A stretch of 64,000 nucleotides of DNA from a bacterium 1xD42-87 (GCA_003611805.1 RAYM01000013.1:62001-126000), one strand, 5' to 3'; counted from the first letter of the stretch, positions 53,619-62,684 are shown. Notes: generated by a model from the sequence alone, not told the origin. A program made the numbers and translations.

Positions 53619-53749
53619 GGTTGAATAAATTCTCTGATGAGCAATTTATTCAACCAAGAATTTGTGCCGAAGCGTCACAAATTCTGTTGATCGCAGAGCA
53701 GAATCTAAAATTCTGCTCGCGTCCTCAGCGTAAAACGCTTCGGAATGGA
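53619..53749 (+). promoter_or_regulatory. Family I structured leader, copy C (best example)
   Basis: P0 is GGTTGAATAAATT (53619-53631) with AATTTATTCAACC (53643-53655), 13 bp perfect, the loop containing CTGAT. P1 is AGAATTTGTG (53657-53666) with CACAAATTCT (53676-53685), 9-nt loop. P2 is CGC-A-GAGCAGAAT (53692-53704) with ATTCTGCTC-GCG (53710-53721). CCGAAGCGT, the entire P1 loop (53667-53675), is complementary over 9 bp to ACGCTTCGG (53735-53743), two bases before ATGGAGG. AGCGT/ACGCT at 53728-53739 is a competing local hairpin. This suits translational control of proC. The preceding 53435-53618 has no gene. Confidence 0.8.
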
Positions 53750-53756
53750 GGAAAAG

Positions 53757-54551
53757 ATGAAAATAGGATTTATCGGGCTTGGAAATATGGCGTGCGCCAT
53801 GATCAGCGGTATGCTGGGGCAGGGGATTGTCTCTGCGGAAGAGATCTGCGGCAGCGCGAAGACACAGAAAACCCGTGACGCGGTGCGGGAGCGTTTCGGT
53901 ATTGACGTGAAGGCATCTAATGCGGCGGTGGCGGAAGAAGCGCAGACATTGATTCTGGCGGTGAAGCCGCAGTTTCTGGCGGGCGTGATTGCGGAGATCA
54001 GGGATGCGGTACAGCCGGATACACTGGTTATCAGCATTGCGGCAGGCAAGACGCTGGCGTGGCTGGAGGAGGCTTTCGGCAGACGGATGAAGATGGTGCG
54101 CTGTATGCCCAATACGCCCGCCATTGTGGGGGAAGGCTGTACAGGCGTCTGCCTGAACGGCGCCGTATCGGAGGAAGAGATGAAGTACAGCCTCCGGCTG
54201 ATGGAGAGCTTCGGGAAGGCAAGTCTGGTAGAGGAACGGCTGATGGACGCTGTGGGAGCGGTGAGTGGTTCTTCCCCGGCGTATGTGTTCCTGTTCATAG
54301 AAGCGATGGCGGATGCGGGCGTGGCGGCGGGGATGCCCCGGGCGCAGGCATACGAGTTTGCGGCGCAGGCGGTATACGGCAGCGCAAAGCTTGTGCTGGA
54401 GACGGGAAAACATCCCGGCGAGTTAAAAGATATGGTATGCTCTCCGGGGGGGACGACGATAGAAGGTGTGCGTGTACTGGAGGAGGCAGGTTTCCGTGGG
54501 GCAGTGATGGATGCGCTGCTGGCGGCAGTGGAGAAGTCCGGAAAGTTGTGA
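53757..54551 (+). CDS. proC: Pyrroline-5-carboxylate reductase
   Basis: 264 residues. The last step of proline synthesis: NAD(P)H reduction of pyrroline-5-carboxylate. It shows the Rossmann start KIGFIGLGNMACAMISG, AVKPQF, VRCMPNTPA, the substrate region GSSPAYVFLFIEAMADAGV, and CSPGGTTIEGVRVLE. The ATG at 53745 is part of the ATGGAGG ribosome binding site, so the ATG at 53757 is the start. It is led by the most complete family I element in the window. Confidence 0.94.
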   Translation: MKIGFIGLGNMACAMISGMLGQGIVSAEEICGSAKTQKTRDAVRERFGIDVKASNAAVAEEAQTLILAVKPQFLAGVIAEIRDAVQPDTLVISIAAGKTLAWLEEAFGRRMKMVRCMPNTPAIVGEGCTGVCLNGAVSEEEMKYSLRLMESFGKASLVEERLMDAVGAVSGSSPAYVFLFIEAMADAGVAAGMPRAQAYEFAAQAVYGSAKLVLETGKHPGELKDMVCSPGGTTIEGVRVLEEAGFRGAVMDALLAAVEKSGKL

Positions 54552-54675
54552 TCTTGCGAGTGGCGTGAGCCGAACGACGACAGACAGCCGTGCGTGATTT
54601 GTGTCGGAATATCTTGTGTTTTGTAAAAAATTAGTAACAAAATATAGAGATAAAATAGAGCCAAATTGTATAAAC

Positions 54676-54704
54676 TTGACAAAGAATAGGCGTTTTGCTA
54701 AAAT
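54676..54704 (+). promoter_or_regulatory. Promoter of the SH3/SleB-type hydrolase
   Basis: TTGACA (54676-54681) and TAAAAT (54699-54704), 17-base spacer, in an AT-rich region. Confidence 0.75.
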
Positions 54705-54807
54705 AATCCATACTTAACCGAACTGTAACAATTTTGTAACAATCTTTATCTTTTTGGTTTATGGGAAATATGATATTTCCTATATGGATGAAGATGGAGG
54801 GATGTTT

Positions 54808-55869
54808 ATGCGGAAAGGGTATAGACTTCTGCCTGCCGGTTTGATTCTTGGAATATGTTTATGCGTTCTGACTCTGGATGTACATGCCACAAGCAGGAAC
54901 GAGTATCTGGATTCGATGAATGCGGGTGTGGCACAGATTGTAGATCCTACCGGAAAGGCGGCGAATGAGGATGCAATCCGGGAACTGACAGAGGTGTCGC
55001 AAGCAAACGGCGCGGAGAGGGAAACGGATCTGGTCATGGCTAACGTGCAGGTGGCGATGAATGTGCGCGCGGAAGCGGATGAGGAATCGGATAAGGTTGG
55101 TCTGCTCTACAAGGATTGCGGCGGCAGAATACTGGAGAGAAAAGACGGCTGGACAAGACTCCGCAGCGGGGATCTTGTGGGCTGGGCGAGCGACGAGTAT
55201 CTGCTTTTTGGCGAGGATGCGGAGCTGCTGGCGAATGATGTGGGGAATCTTATCGTTCAGATAGAGACAGACACGCTCTGCGTAAGGGAAGACCCGGAGG
55301 CGGAAGCGGAAGCGGTCGGTTTTATTCCCCGTGATGAGGAACTTGAGATCATTGAGGTTCTGGATGACGACTGGATCAGCGTGGATTACGAGGGTGAGAC
55401 AGGCTATGTCTCGGCGGAGTATGTAGATATTGACTTCCACATTGACGAAGGCGAGACGCTGGTGGCAATTCAGAAGAGAGAAGAGGAAGAGCGCAAGGCG
55501 AAACTCACGGCAAACAGAGGCGCTGTGGTGGTGGGCGGAGACGACACCAGACTGCTGGCGGCATTGATCTACTGTGAGGCAGGCATCGAGACTTACAACG
55601 GCAAGCTGGCGGTAGGTGCGGTAGTTATGAACCGTGTCAGGAGCGCGGCTTATCCGAATACAATATCGGGTGTTATATTTGCGTCGGGACAGTTTACGCC
55701 CGCACTCAACGGGAAAGTTGCAAGGGTGTACGGCGGCGATATTCCTGAAAGCTGCTGGGAGGCGGCGAGAGCTGCGATCAACGGCGAGACAAACGTAGGC
55801 GACGCGACCCATTTCCGGCGTGCCGGAAATCACGATGGGCTGCTCATCGACAGACAGGTGTTCTGGTGA
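54808..55869 (+). CDS. SH3-domain cell wall hydrolase (SleB/CwlJ type)
   Basis: 353 residues. Signal peptide (MRKGYRLLPAGLILGICLCV...), then two bacterial SH3 domains (about 70-135 and 145-215; NVRAEADEESDKVG and CVREDPEAEAEAVG). A Lys/Glu linker leads to a Hydrolase_2 domain (about 245-353; LLAALIYCEAGIETYNGKLA, GAVVMNRVRSAAYPNTI, THFRRAG). The Glu in YCEA is the likely catalytic acid. It would cut peptidoglycan glycan strands outside the cell, in sporulation, germination or growth. The ATG at 54808 is 7 bases after GGAGG. Confidence 0.9.
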   Translation: MRKGYRLLPAGLILGICLCVLTLDVHATSRNEYLDSMNAGVAQIVDPTGKAANEDAIRELTEVSQANGAERETDLVMANVQVAMNVRAEADEESDKVGLLYKDCGGRILERKDGWTRLRSGDLVGWASDEYLLFGEDAELLANDVGNLIVQIETDTLCVREDPEAEAEAVGFIPRDEELEIIEVLDDDWISVDYEGETGYVSAEYVDIDFHIDEGETLVAIQKREEEERKAKLTANRGAVVVGGDDTRLLAALIYCEAGIETYNGKLAVGAVVMNRVRSAAYPNTISGVIFASGQFTPALNGKVARVYGGDIPESCWEAARAAINGETNVGDATHFRRAGNHDGLLIDRQVFW

Positions 55870-55905
55870 TAACTCTTGCCACATCGGGGATAATATGAGA
55901 TAATA

Positions 55906-55958
55906 GTGTGAGAGGTACTAAGTCTCACACAGGAGAATGCAAAAAAACAGCATTCTCC
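55906..55958 (+). repeat. Family II structured repeat, copy g
   Basis: GTGTGAGA (55906-55913) with TCTCACAC (55923-55930), 9-nt loop GGTACTAAG; then GGAGAATGC (55932-55940) with GCATTCTCC (55950-55958). It lies 45 bases before the NfeD gene. Confidence 0.7.
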
Positions 55959-56002
55959 CCACGGATTTGCGAGTATTACGTTGGCATCAGGGAGGGAACA
56001 TG

Positions 56003-56458
56003 ATGGAGATACAGGCGTTAAACATGACGGTGGTCTGGCTGGTCATCCTTGTGGCGCTGGTTGTGATAGAACTTCTGACGATGGGACTCACCACCGTCTG
56101 GTTCGCGGGCGGTGCGCTTGCTGCCACGCTTGCTTCCTTGCTGCATCTGCCGGTTATTTTGCAGATTATACTGTTTCTTGTGGTTTCTGCGCTGCTCTTG
56201 TATTTTACAAGACCGATTGCGGTAAAATATTTTAACAAAGACCGGGTGCGCACGAACGCGGAGAGCCTTGTGGGGCGGCAGGCGATTGTCATCAGCGAAA
56301 TTGATAATCTGCAGGGCATCGGACAGGTGAATGTGGGCGGCATGGAATGGTCCGCGCGGACGAAGACTGACGGGGAGAAGCTGCCTGTGGGAGCCGTGGT
56401 GGTTGTGCTGGCAATAAACGGCGTGAAACTAATTGTAGAGGAGAAGAAAGAATTGTAG
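56003..56458 (+). CDS. NfeD-like membrane protein
   Basis: 151 residues: two or three membrane helices (about 8-75), then a small soluble OB-fold (about 90-148; LVGRQAIVISEIDNLQGIGQ, VGGMEWSARTKTDG). NfeD proteins pair with SPFH/stomatin proteins, and the SPFH gene follows at once. ATG 56000 is three bases upstream; 56003 has the better distance from GGAGGG. Confidence 0.88.
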   Translation: MEIQALNMTVVWLVILVALVVIELLTMGLTTVWFAGGALAATLASLLHLPVILQIILFLVVSALLLYFTRPIAVKYFNKDRVRTNAESLVGRQAIVISEIDNLQGIGQVNVGGMEWSARTKTDGEKLPVGAVVVVLAINGVKLIVEEKKEL

Positions 56459-56523
56459 CAGATTGTTCGGTACGGGTACTGGACAGTTACAGGCTGTAAA
56501 TGCTTTCGGAAACGGAGAAGAAA

Positions 56524-57444
56524 ATGGGTGGACTTATAGCGTTACTAGTTGTTTTGATCTTGATTGTGCTGATTCTGGCATCCTGTATCAAGATTGTGCC
56601 GCAGGCGCAGGCTTACGTGGTGGAGCGTCTGGGCGCGTATCAGCAGACATGGTCTGTGGGACTGCATATCAAAGTCCCCTTCATTGATAAGGTGGCAAAA
56701 AGAGTTGTCTTGAAGGAGCAGGTGGTAGACTTCGCGCCTCAGCCTGTGATCACGAAAGATAACGTTACCATGCGGATTGACACAGTGGTTTTTTTCCAGA
56801 TCACAGACCCGAAACTGTTTGCTTACGGGGTAGAGAATCCGATTATGGCGATTGAAAACCTGACGGCGACGACCCTTCGTAACATCATCGGTGAGATGGA
56901 GCTCGACCAGACGCTGACGTCCAGAGAGGTGATTAACACGAAGATGCGCGCCTCCCTCGATATTGCGACAGATCCTTGGGGTATCAAGGTGAACCGTGTG
57001 GAGCTTAAGAATATCATTCCTCCGGCGGCGATTCAGGACGCCATGGAGAAGCAGATGAAGGCGGAGCGTGAGCGCCGTGAGGCGATCCTGCGTGCGGAAG
57101 GTGAGAAGAAATCCACCATTCTGGTAGCGGAAGGTCAGAAAGAGTCCGCGATTCTGGAGGCAGAGGCGGAGAAGCAGTCCGCGATCCTGCGCGCGGAGGC
57201 GCAGAAGGAGAAGATGATCCGCGAGGCGGAAGGTGAAGCTGAGGCGATTCTTAAAGTGCAGCAGGCTACTGCGGACGGTATCCGTATGATCCGCGAGGCA
57301 GGCGCAGACGAGGCAGTCTTAAAGATCAAGAGTCTGGAAGCTTTCGAGAAGGCAGCGGACGGTCAGGCGACGAAGATTATCATTCCCTCGGAGATTCAGG
57401 GACTGGCGGGGCTGGCGGCTTCCGCAAAAGAGGTATTCAAATAA
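56524..57444 (+). CDS. SPFH/stomatin-like membrane scaffold protein
   Basis: 306 residues. An N-terminal membrane helix (LIALLVVLILIVLILASCI) precedes the SPFH domain (about 25-190; QAQAYVVERLGAYQQTW, DKVAKRVVLKEQVVDFAPQP, ENLTATTLRNIIGEMELDQTL). A long Ala/Glu coiled coil (190-260) follows with repeats such as EAEKQSAILRAEAQKE. It oligomerises in membrane microdomains with the NfeD-like partner upstream. GGAG lies 6 bases before 56524, so this ATG is preferred to 56500. Confidence 0.92.
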   Translation: MGGLIALLVVLILIVLILASCIKIVPQAQAYVVERLGAYQQTWSVGLHIKVPFIDKVAKRVVLKEQVVDFAPQPVITKDNVTMRIDTVVFFQITDPKLFAYGVENPIMAIENLTATTLRNIIGEMELDQTLTSREVINTKMRASLDIATDPWGIKVNRVELKNIIPPAAIQDAMEKQMKAERERREAILRAEGEKKSTILVAEGQKESAILEAEAEKQSAILRAEAQKEKMIREAEGEAEAILKVQQATADGIRMIREAGADEAVLKIKSLEAFEKAADGQATKIIIPSEIQGLAGLAASAKEVFK

Positions 57445-57446
57445 CA

Positions 57447-57499
57447 GAGTGAGAAGTACTGAGTCTCACTCGGGAGAATGCCCGAAAAACGGCATTCTC
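57447..57499 (+). repeat. Family II structured repeat, copy h
   Basis: GAGTGAGA (57447-57454) with TCTCACTC (57464-57471), 9-nt loop AGTACTGAG; then GAGAATGCC (57474-57482) with GGCATTCTC (57491-57499). Compared with copy g, second-position T-A becomes A-T in the first stem, a compensatory change. Confidence 0.7.
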
Positions 57500-57525
57500 T
57501 GCGCTGATTAGAGCATTATAAAACG

Positions 57526-57553
57526 ACAGGACGGTTCTGCGGATCCGTCCTGT
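57526..57553 (+). terminator. Hairpin between SPFH gene and argF
   Basis: ACAGGACGG (57526-57534) pairs perfectly with CCGTCCTGT (57545-57553), followed by TTCG. It may be a terminator or an attenuator of argF; the T-tract is weak. Confidence 0.5.
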
Positions 57554-57582
57554 TTCGATACACTACATAAGGAGGCAGTATC

Positions 57583-58584
57583 ATGGACTTAAAGGGACGT
57601 AATTTTTTGAAGCTTCTGGATTTTACGCCGGAGGAAATTACATACATGCTGGATGTGGCGGCGGATCTGAAGGACAAGAAAAAGAAGGGAATCCCCGTGG
57701 ACACGCTGCGGGGAAAAAACGTGGCTCTGATCTTTGAGAAGACGAGCACCAGAACCCGCTGTGCCTTTGAGGTGGCTGCGCATGATCTCGGCATGGGGAC
57801 GACGTACCTCGATCCGTCCGGTTCCCAGATCGGCAAGAAAGAGAGCATTGCGGACACGGCGCGGGTTCTGGGACGCATGTACGAGGGAATTGAGTACCGC
57901 GGCTTCGGGCAGGAAATCGTAGAAGAGCTGGCGAAATATGCGGGTGTGCCGGTCTGGAACGGTCTGACCAACGAGTTTCACCCGACCCAGATGCTGGCGG
58001 ATCTTCTGACTATACGGGAGCATTTTGGCCGCGTAAAGGGCATTAAGCTGACTTATATGGGGGACGCCCGCTACAACATGGGCAATTCCCTGATGGTGGT
58101 CTGCGCCAAGATGGGTATGCATTTCACGGCGTGTACGAGTAAAAAGTATTTCCCGGAGGAGGAACTGGTGAAAACCTGCCGGGAGATTGCGGAAGAAAAC
58201 GGCGGTTCCATCCGTCTGACGGAAGATGTGCCGGAGGGCGTGACGGGAGCGGATGTGGTGTATACGGATGTGTGGGTGTCCATGGGTGAGCCGGAGCAGA
58301 TCTGGGAGGAGAGACTGCATGATCTTGCGCCTTATCAGGTCAACGCGAAGGCGATGGAACTTGCCGGAAAAGATGCGGTGTTCATGCACTGCCTGCCCGC
58401 GTTCCACGATCACGAAACCGAAATCGGGAAGGAGATCGGTGAAAAGTACGGGATGGCGGAACTGGAAGTGACAGACGAGGTATTTGAGTCGCCGCAGTCT
58501 ATTGTGTTTGATGAGGCGGAGAACAGAATGCACACCATCAAAGCGGTTATGGCTGTGACGCTGTCGCACTATACTGTAGAATAA
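57583..58584 (+). CDS. argF: Ornithine carbamoyltransferase
   Basis: 333 residues. It makes citrulline from ornithine and carbamoyl phosphate. Carbamoyl phosphate site [19 protein letters not shown], and the ornithine site HCLPAFHD are intact. The enzyme could serve arginine synthesis or, in reverse, arginine degradation; no arcA or arcC is nearby to favour the latter. The start follows AAGGAGG. It is separated from the SPFH gene by a family II repeat and a strong hairpin. Confidence 0.95.
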   Translation: MDLKGRNFLKLLDFTPEEITYMLDVAADLKDKKKKGIPVDTLRGKNVALIFEKTSTRTRCAFEVAAHDLGMGTTYLDPSGSQIGKKESIADTARVLGRMYEGIEYRGFGQEIVEELAKYAGVPVWNGLTNEFHPTQMLADLLTIREHFGRVKGIKLTYMGDARYNMGNSLMVVCAKMGMHFTACTSKKYFPEEELVKTCREIAEENGGSIRLTEDVPEGVTGADVVYTDVWVSMGEPEQIWEERLHDLAPYQVNAKAMELAGKDAVFMHCLPAFHDHETEIGKEIGEKYGMAELEVTDEVFESPQSIVFDEAENRMHTIKAVMAVTLSHYTVE

Positions 58585-58651
58585 GAAACCTGCGGCAGCC
58601 GCCCGATGTGTGTACGCAAAGCAGAATATGTTATTGAATGGAGAAGAATCC

Positions 58652-59659
58652 ATGAAAACAGATAAGTCCGATATACTAACATGTCTGAGAAACAGTGAGG
58701 ATTATGTGTCGGGGCAGCAGCTCTGCGACCGTCTGGGCGTTTCTCGCACAGCGGTGTGGAAGGTGATTAACCAGCTGAAGGAGGAGGGCTACCGGATCGA
58801 GTCGGTGCCAAGCCGGGGGTATCGTCTGGTGGAGAGCCCTGCGGACATGTATTCGGAGAGTGAGATTGTCAGCAGGCTTCACACGAAGTGGGCAGGAAAA
58901 CGGCTTGTCTTTTTTGAGTCCACGGGTTCCACGAATCCCGACGCCAAACGCTTGGCGGAGGAGGGGGCGCCGCACGGAACGACAGTGGTCGCTGACAGAC
59001 AGACTGCGGGCAAGGGGCGCAGAGGCAGATCGTGGGAGTCACCCGCAGGCAGGGCCATTTACTTTACGATAGTCGTCCGCCCGGCGTTTATCCCGGATAA
59101 GGCGTCCATGGTCACACTGGTGATGGCGCTTTCCGTGGCGGAGGCGATCCAAAAAGTGACGGGGCTTTCTACGGGGATCAAATGGCCGAACGACATTGTA
59201 GTGAACGGTAAAAAAGTGGTCGGGATTCTCACGGAGATGAGCATGACGCCGGAGATGAACGAGATTCAGTTTTTAGTGGCAGGCGTGGGCGTCAACGTGA
59301 ATCAGGAGAGCGGGGAGGAATTTTCGGAAGAACTGCGGAAGACGGCGACCTCCCTGAAAATAGAGTCCGGGCGGCAGCTTGACAGGGCGGAGCTTCTGGC
59401 AGAGATTCTGGCGCAGTTTGAGGAAAATTACGGAACCTTTGAGCGGATGGTTAATCTTTCCGGGCTTCGGGAGCGCTATGAATCCCGGCTGGCCGGCAGG
59501 AACGCAGTGGTGCGGGTGCTCGATCCAGCGGGAGAATATACCGGCATTTCGAGGGGTATTACGGAGACGGGGGAACTGATTGTGGAGAAGGAGACGGGGG
59601 AAACCGTCCTTGTCTATGCGGGGGAAGTGTCGGTGCGCGGACTGTATGGCTATGTCTGA
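58652..59659 (+). CDS. birA: Bifunctional biotin ligase/biotin operon repressor
   Basis: 335 residues. An N-terminal winged helix (GQQLCDRLGVSRTAVWKVIN, about 20-40) precedes the biotin-protein ligase domain (ESTGSTN, ADRQTAGKGRRGRSW, KWPNDIVVNGKKVVGIL) and a C-terminal SH3-like cap. It activates biotin to biotinyl-AMP, attaches it to carboxylases, and represses biotin genes. The ATG at 58652 follows GGAGAAG; the frame from 58610 has no such site. Confidence 0.94.
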   Translation: MKTDKSDILTCLRNSEDYVSGQQLCDRLGVSRTAVWKVINQLKEEGYRIESVPSRGYRLVESPADMYSESEIVSRLHTKWAGKRLVFFESTGSTNPDAKRLAEEGAPHGTTVVADRQTAGKGRRGRSWESPAGRAIYFTIVVRPAFIPDKASMVTLVMALSVAEAIQKVTGLSTGIKWPNDIVVNGKKVVGILTEMSMTPEMNEIQFLVAGVGVNVNQESGEEFSEELRKTATSLKIESGRQLDRAELLAEILAQFEENYGTFERMVNLSGLRERYESRLAGRNAVVRVLDPAGEYTGISRGITETGELIVEKETGETVLVYAGEVSVRGLYGYV

Positions 59660-59762
59660 ATGGGGTTGAAACTGACAAGCTTGTCATAAATGTGGGCGGC
59701 TCCCGGCAAATAGCGGGACAGCGTCCGGCGGTCCGAAGGCAGGACAGCGGAAGGAAATGTCA

Positions 59763-60107
59763 ATGGAAGAAGATAAGAGAATCGTGCTCTGCGGCGCGAA
59801 CGCCTACGAGCAGAAATACTATTTTAATGAAAAATTTGATAAGATTCCGCAGTCGATCAAGGATGAACTGCATATCATCTGTGTGCTTTTCACGGAAGAA
59901 GTGGGCGGCATTTTTACGATTGTCTTTGAGGAGGACGGCAGTATTTCGCTGGAGACGGACGCCGAGGAGGATGATCTGCTCTACGACGAGATCAGCAGCG
60001 GTCTTCTGGTGGGAGAAATCCGCAGGAACAGGCAGGAGATGCTGGAAGCACTGCAGTTGTACTACCGGGTGTTTATCCTGCATGAGGCGATGCAGGTCGA
60101 AGACTGA
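59763..60107 (+). CDS. DUF6145-like conserved hypothetical protein
   Basis: 114 residues: MEEDKRIVLCGANAYEQKYY, then IPQSIKDELHIICVLFTEEV and an acidic middle, ending with helical EALQLYYRVFILHEAM. I recall this as a conserved Lachnospiraceae family (DUF6145) of unknown role, often near birA and dus. The ATG at 59763 is 7 bases after AAGGA; ATG 59757 is too close to it. It precedes dusB by a short spacer. A perfect palindrome TGACAAGCTTGTCA lies at 59673-59686, between birA and this gene. Confidence 0.7.
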   Translation: MEEDKRIVLCGANAYEQKYYFNEKFDKIPQSIKDELHIICVLFTEEVGGIFTIVFEEDGSISLETDAEEDDLLYDEISSGLLVGEIRRNRQEMLEALQLYYRVFILHEAMQVED

Positions 60108-60143
60108 GCGCCCGATTTTTTACATGAAAGATTGGTAAAGAAC

Positions 60144-61115
60144 ATGAGTGATTTGCGAAGACCGCTGGTGATCGGCGGCGTTACTTTGAAAAATAATCTC
60201 ATACTGGCTCCCATGGCAGGCGTGACGGACCTGCCATTTCGTTTGCTGTGCAGCGAACAGGGGGCGGCTCTTGCCGGGATGGAGATGGTGAGTGCCAAGG
60301 CAATCATGTACGGCAATAAAAATACGGAGGGACTGCTTGCGATTCATCCGCAGGAAGGGCCGGTTTCCCTGCAGCTGTTTGGTTCGGATCCGAAGATCGT
60401 CAGCGAGATGGCAAAGCGGATTGAAGATCGTCCGTTTGCCATACTGGATATCAACATGGGCTGCCCCGTGCCGAAGATTGTGGGCAACGGGGAGGGCTCC
60501 GCGCTGATGCGTGAGCCGAAGCTGGCGGGGGAGATTATTGCTGCCACAGTAAAGGCAATAGAGAAACCTGTCACCGTGAAAATTCGCAAAGGGTTTGACG
60601 CGGAACATGTCAATGCGGTGGAGATGGCGAAGATAGCGGAGGATGCGGGAGCCGCCGCGGTAGCTGTGCACGGCAGGACGAGAGAGCAGTTTTACAGTGG
60701 GGAGGCGGACTGGGAGATCATAGCGAAGGTGAAGGAGGCGGTCTCCATTCCCGTGATCGGAAACGGGGATGTAACGGATGGGAAAAGCGCGGAAAAACTG
60801 CTTGTGCAGACGGGATGTGACGGCGTGATGATCGGGCGTGCAGCCAGAGGCAACCCGTGGCTGTTTAAGCAGATTGCCGCTTATCTGAAAGACGGACATA
60901 CGCTTCCACCGCCGACCATGGAAGAAAAAAGGGAAATGATTCTGCGCCACGCCGCGTTGCAGATGGAAATAAAGGGAGAGTATACTGGCGTTCGGGAAAT
61001 GCGAAAACACCTGTCATGGTATACGGCAGGGCTGCCCGGTTCGGCGAGACTCAGGGGAAGCGTCAATCAGGCGGAGAGTTTTGCCGAGATTGAACGGCTG
61101 GTAGAATCCATGTAA
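60144..61115 (+). CDS. dusB: tRNA-dihydrouridine synthase
   Basis: 323 residues. An FMN-dependent enzyme that reduces uridine in the tRNA D-loop. Motifs are LAPMAGVTDLPFRLL, NMGCPVPKIVGNGEGSALM with the catalytic Cys, KIRKGF, VHGRTREQFYSG, GNGDV and GRAARGNPWLF. The pattern fits DusB (Firmicutes Dus). An upstream TTG at 60132 is possible, but ATG 60144 matches the family start; no strong ribosome binding site is present, so coupling to the preceding gene is likely. Confidence 0.92.
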   Translation: MSDLRRPLVIGGVTLKNNLILAPMAGVTDLPFRLLCSEQGAALAGMEMVSAKAIMYGNKNTEGLLAIHPQEGPVSLQLFGSDPKIVSEMAKRIEDRPFAILDINMGCPVPKIVGNGEGSALMREPKLAGEIIAATVKAIEKPVTVKIRKGFDAEHVNAVEMAKIAEDAGAAAVAVHGRTREQFYSGEADWEIIAKVKEAVSIPVIGNGDVTDGKSAEKLLVQTGCDGVMIGRAARGNPWLFKQIAAYLKDGHTLPPPTMEEKREMILRHAALQMEIKGEYTGVREMRKHLSWYTAGLPGSARLRGSVNQAESFAEIERLVESM

Positions 61116-61197
61116 CTGTCGGGAATTGGGTGTCATTCCTGCGCGTGTAAGGACATATACTGTGTCAGAGCATGAGACAGGCACAGGAGAAAGCGGC

Positions 61198-62061
61198 ATG
61201 GAAACAGAGAGCATTGTTTATTTTCACCCGATGCAGGAGACGTATAAAATGACCGCGGCAAAGAAACACTGGTGGGAGAGCGTTTCCCTGCCGGGAAAGG
61301 TTTTGCCGGCAGAAGCGGCTGGTGGTTTCTTTGTACCCGTGGACTGCCCGGTTCCACTTTTCTATTACAAAAAGAAACCGTGGAAACAGGAAAATCTCTT
61401 GAATGCCATGGAAATAGTGGTGGGAGCCGTACCGGGAATGGCGGATGCGTTTCTTCATCCCAAAATAATGACACTTATCTCACAAGAAAAAAGGGAACGC
61501 TGGGAGCCGCGCCGGGAAACGCAGCAAAGGCTTTCCGCCGCCCTGCTTGCGGGATGCGCCGCCGACTGCCTGTTCCGAAAAGGCAGGGTGACGGTACTGC
61601 TTGGGAGGCATGAAGATACCGATTGGCAGATGGAGATGACGAGACGGCTTCTTGAACCGTATCTGCCGAGAATCAACAGCCTTATCTTCTATTATGAGGA
61701 GGTGGAAGGAACAGATATCTGGGAGGAGACGGCGGAGGAGCTGGAGACCTACGGATACGAATACGGGCTGGTGCCCGGAATGATGCCTTATCTGGACTCC
61801 GGGGAAGGGCTCTGCTGCGGCAGGGAGAGATGCGGCGGGGTGATTCTGGATTACGCGGATGCGCCGAGATATCCGCGAGTGGAGAGGGAGGGACAGACGG
61901 TATATGCGGACCTGACTTCCAGCCCGGAAAAAGAGCAGGGCTGTATCAGAAAAAGCGGGCGTATTCTCTATAGTTCGCCCCTCAAATATCTTGACACTAT
62001 AGTGAAAAATGAGTATTATAGAAAAATGTACGCGATGGCAATGAGCAGTGCGCAGACGTAA
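61198..62061 (+). CDS. Hypothetical protein, 287 residues
   Basis: Starts METESIVYFHPMQETYKMTA after AGGAGA. It is soluble, Glu/Arg-rich and has several cysteines late in the chain (EGLCCGRERCGG, about 207-218). That cluster could bind metal or be redox active. A stretch VTVLLGRHEDTDWQMEMTRR resembles an alpha/beta repeat core, and VILDYADAPRYPRVE follows the cysteines. I do not recognise the family. It lies between dusB and greA, a stable housekeeping neighbourhood, which suggests a conserved lineage-specific gene. Confidence 0.65.
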   Translation: METESIVYFHPMQETYKMTAAKKHWWESVSLPGKVLPAEAAGGFFVPVDCPVPLFYYKKKPWKQENLLNAMEIVVGAVPGMADAFLHPKIMTLISQEKRERWEPRRETQQRLSAALLAGCAADCLFRKGRVTVLLGRHEDTDWQMEMTRRLLEPYLPRINSLIFYYEEVEGTDIWEETAEELETYGYEYGLVPGMMPYLDSGEGLCCGRERCGGVILDYADAPRYPRVEREGQTVYADLTSSPEKEQGCIRKSGRILYSSPLKYLDTIVKNEYYRKMYAMAMSSAQT

Positions 62062-62201
62062 GATGGAAAAATGGCAGTTTACTGACAATTTTTCCGGATT
62101 GCGGATGCATAGGGCGAAGCCCGCGAGCGAGATGAAGCAAAGCGGAATCGAGCTGCACTGTGGTAGAAATATATTGATTGTAGGAAAGGAAAATTTTTAC
62201 C

Positions 62202-62684
62202 ATGCAGGAGAAAAAGAATATTTTAACGTATGAAGGATTGCGCAAGTACGAGGAGGAATTACATGATTTAAAGGTCGTAAAGCGTAAGGAAGTGGCTCAG
62301 AAAATCAAAGAGGCAAGAGAGCAGGGCGACCTCTCTGAAAATGCTGAGTACGACGCGGCAAAAGATGAGCAGCGCGATATAGAAGCGAGGATTGAGGAGC
62401 TGGAGAAAATTCTGAAAAATGCCGAAGTTGTGGTGGAGGACGAGGTAGATCTCGACAAGATCAATATCGGCTGTCAGGTAAAAATACTGGATCTGGAATA
62501 TGATGAGGAGTTAGATTATAAGATCGTTGGTTCTACCGAGGCAAACAGCCTGCAGGGAAGGATTTCCAACGAGTCTCCCCTTGGCAGGGCGTTGATCGGA
62601 AGCAAGGTCGGTGATACAGTAGAGGTGGAGACACAGGCGGGTGTTATTAAGTACAAGGTTTTGGAGATACAGCGGTCGAATTAG
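62202..62684 (+). CDS. greA: Transcription elongation factor GreA
   Basis: 160 residues. An N-terminal coiled coil (about 10-75) carries the acidic tip region [16 protein letters not shown], which reaches the RNA polymerase active site to cut backtracked RNA. The C-terminal FKBP-like domain (about 85-158) includes [14 protein letters not shown]. It is followed by lysS, an arrangement common in Clostridia. Confidence 0.95.
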   Translation: MQEKKNILTYEGLRKYEEELHDLKVVKRKEVAQKIKEAREQGDLSENAEYDAAKDEQRDIEARIEELEKILKNAEVVVEDEVDLDKINIGCQVKILDLEYDEELDYKIVGSTEANSLQGRISNESPLGRALIGSKVGDTVEVETQAGVIKYKVLEIQRSN

